Part shown: positions 5,978 to 7,687 of the stretch, in pieces
Numbering within the stretch: the first letter of the stretch is position 1
Layout: the number at the start of each line of letters is the position of its first letter
Translations under genes and position numbers: made by a program
From: Verrucomicrobiota bacterium
Lineage (GTDB): Bacteria; Verrucomicrobiota; Verrucomicrobiia; Verrucomicrobiales; DEV007
DNA: 7,687 nt
Direction of reading: 5' to 3'
Assembly: GCA_020630835.1 (NCBI GenBank)
Contig: JAHDIL010000075.1
Span: 1-7,687 of the forward strand
Notes under the pieces: model-generated
The model's database searches: none
What the model was told of the DNA's origin: nothing
What the model saw: the letters and a program-made list of their open reading frames with translations, nothing else

Positions 5978-7687
5978 ATGAAGTCTATTTTATTGCTTTC
6001 TATACTTACGTTTTTCGCCCTCAGTGTAGGGGCGTCCGCGCAGATTCAAGTTGAACCAACTACTGCCGCCGAAGCTGCCGCTAAAAAAGCCAAAGCTGAC
6101 CTCGAACTGGACAAAAAATACCAAGCTTGGGTGGCTAAGCTCCCTCCCGAACAGCAGGCTTGGGAGAAGGTTCTTCAAACTGAACTGGGTGGTTTCTACC
6201 TTCCAGGCCATAAGAGGGACAAAGTGGCAGGAAGGTCGAATGCCTGGGATTTTGTCGAAGATGATCCAGATCTGCCAAGAGTATTGTTGATAGGTGATTC
6301 GGTTTCTCGTGCCTATACTCAAACCGTTCGTTCGAACCTCGATGGTAAAGCTAATGTCCATCGCGCTCCAGCAAACTGCGGCCCCACTTCCACTGCGTTA
6401 AAGAAACTGGATGTTTGGCTTGGCGATGGGAAGTGGGATATTATTCATTTTAACTTTGGCATTCATGACCGCAAAACCAAGGTAGAGGACTATACCCATC
6501 GGCTCGAGAAGATAATCGCTCAGATGAAGGCGACGGATGCGAAACTTATTTGGGCTAATACGACACCGCTTCCCGAAGTTCCGGGGAGATATTCACCGAG
6601 CTCAGTGATCGAGCGCAATGCTGCAGCTGCGGAGGTCATGAAGAAACAAGGCATCGAAATTAACGATTTACATACCGCTATTTCTCCGCGACTGGCCGAA
6701 CTTCAAAGGCCCGACGATTGCCACTTTTCTGCTCCTGGGAATGCCTTCCTGGGAGAGACTGTCGCCAGTTTCCTTGAGCCCCGTTTGGGTAAGCGCTACA
6801 CGTTGTCAGCCAGGGCTACCGAGATCAATCCAAAGGCAGAAGAGCATCCGGAAATAGGCTACGTATTTACCGATGAAAAGGGCAAACCCAAAGACCTACA
6901 TCACGCAATGGTGGATACGCGGGTAAAAGCAAGAGGGCAGTTGGTCATCTGGCTGATGGCACATAATCAGCAGCTCTTTGAAAGCTTATCCAGTTATGGT
7001 CTCCACGCAATCCAACCGCACTACGCAAACTCTTGGTTTTCAAAGATTGATGCTGAAGCTCGCGATAGCGGAAAAGTCATTGGTGATATCCGTCTGGAAG
7101 CCGCAACCGGAGAGGACCACAGTCAGCTAGTAGACATTCCCTACACCGATGGAGCAGCAGCTCGGTCGCTAAACTTTCTGAAATGGCTCATAAAACACCA
7201 CCCAGAGGGGGAATGGGAGCAATTCCTAACCGAAGACCATAGTGATCTGTTGTGGGATAAGGTTATCCTGTCAGGGATATCTCACGGGTCTACAACTGCA
7301 GCTCGTTGGGCCAAGCACCAAAAAGTCGCCCGTGTAGTGATGTTTTCTGGACCTCGCGATCAGTTGGAATCTTGGCAAGGCCTGGAGTCGGCTACTCCAG
7401 CCAACCGCTACTTTGGTTTCACTCACGTCCTCGATGGCGGCTGGATAGGGGATCACTACTGTCGTTCTTGGCAGTTGTTAGGCTTGGCGGAATTTGGAGC
7501 TTTGGTGGATGTAGAAAAGACCTCAACGCCATTCGAAAACACCCGCCGACTTATTACAAACTGCGACGTTCAAGAGAGCTCGCGCAAGGCTCACACGATC
7601 GTTGTGCGCGGCAGAGAAAAGTGGGACAAGGTGTGGCGCTATCTCTACACCCATCCCGTGGAGAAAGTAGGGGCCCCGGTGCCTCTA
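5978..7687 (+). CDS. Secreted two-domain hydrolase: SGNH/GDSL esterase fused to a BPSS1187-like alpha/beta hydrolase (3' end outside window)
   Basis: The frame is open for 570 codons to the window edge. A signal peptide is clear: MKS, a hydrophobic core, and ASA-Q cleavage after residue 21. A short Ala/Lys-rich helix and the segment QQAWEKVLQTELGGFYLP lead into an SGNH domain: VLLIGDSVSRAYT with nucleophile S108, NFGIHD (161-164) in the position of block III, and DDCHFSAPGN with D246 and H249 as the catalytic Asp-His pair. A second domain from about residue 300 has GISHGS, a GxSxG nucleophile elbow at S435, then FGFTHVLDGGW, SWQLLGLAEFGALVDVE and KAHTIVV with H539 as likely catalytic His. Both resemble secreted esterases of PVC bacteria, so it probably removes acyl groups from external polysaccharides, though the substrate is not shown. 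No clear Shine-Dalgarno sequence precedes the ATG, so coupling to the gene 22 bp upstream is likely. Confidence 0.85.
   Translation, partial: MKSILLLSILTFFALSVGASAQIQVEPTTAAEAAAKKAKADLELDKKYQAWVAKLPPEQQAWEKVLQTELGGFYLPGHKRDKVAGRSNAWDFVEDDPDLPRVLLIGDSVSRAYTQTVRSNLDGKANVHRAPANCGPTSTALKKLDVWLGDGKWDIIHFNFGIHDRKTKVEDYTHRLEKIIAQMKATDAKLIWANTTPLPEVPGRYSPSSVIERNAAAAEVMKKQGIEINDLHTAISPRLAELQRPDDCHFSAPGNAFLGETVASFLEPRLGKRYTLSARATEINPKAEEHPEIGYVFTDEKGKPKDLHHAMVDTRVKARGQLVIWLMAHNQQLFESLSSYGLHAIQPHYANSWFSKIDAEARDSGKVIGDIRLEAATGEDHSQLVDIPYTDGAAARSLNFLKWLIKHHPEGEWEQFLTEDHSDLLWDKVILSGISHGSTTAARWAKHQKVARVVMFSGPRDQLESWQGLESATPANRYFGFTHVLDGGWIGDHYCRSWQLLGLAEFGALVDVEKTSTPFENTRRLITNCDVQESSRKAHTIVVRGREKWDKVWRYLYTHPVEKVGAPVPL

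Noticed and set aside
5990..6361. 123-codon minus-strand frame
   Set aside because: It is antisense to the signal peptide and GDS motif of the secreted hydrolase and has no recognisable domain.

Overview
The window looks like chromosomal DNA of a Verrucomicrobiota/PVC-group bacterium, probably marine. This is inferred from protein style and is not proven. The clues are an ECF sigma factor of the Rhodopirellula/Verrucomicrobium type, a short-headed membrane protein in the usual anti-sigma position, and a secreted SGNH esterase of the kind common in planctomycetes and verrucomicrobia. Base composition is moderate and even. I saw no tRNA, rRNA, CRISPR array, insertion sequence or phage gene.

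Left part (1-2547, minus strand): the N-terminal 313 residues of an HrpB-type DEAH-box helicase, cut by the window edge, lie 54 bp downstream of a complete citramalate synthase gene (cimA). Both read leftwards and may be co-transcribed. CimA makes (R)-citramalate from pyruvate and acetyl-CoA, the entry to the threonine-independent isoleucine route.

Middle (2548-4406): a roughly 375 bp divergent intergenic region holds short inverted repeats and two doubtful small ORFs. It is followed on the plus strand by a membrane fusion protein (HlyD/AcrA-like efflux periplasmic adaptor). Its reading frame is broken at a CTT TGA sequence, and the rest of the adaptor continues in the +1 frame. CTT TGA is also the core of the +1 recoding site of prfB, so the break is either a one-base insertion (mutation or sequencing error) or a recoding site. 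No RND pump or outer-membrane channel follows. Instead there is a perfect 24 bp palindrome, a second hairpin and an AT-rich leader.

Right part (4407-7687, plus strand): three closely spaced genes (gaps of 13 and 22 bp) form a likely operon. They encode an ECF sigma factor, a single-pass membrane protein with an anti-sigma-like cytoplasmic head and an unrecognised extracytoplasmic domain, and a large secreted protein. The last joins an SGNH/GDSL hydrolase domain to a BPSS1187-like alpha/beta hydrolase domain and runs off the right edge. The inferred logic is a surface-sensing sigma/anti-sigma pair linked to a secreted esterase, perhaps for deacylating polysaccharides. The substrate cannot be read from the sequence.
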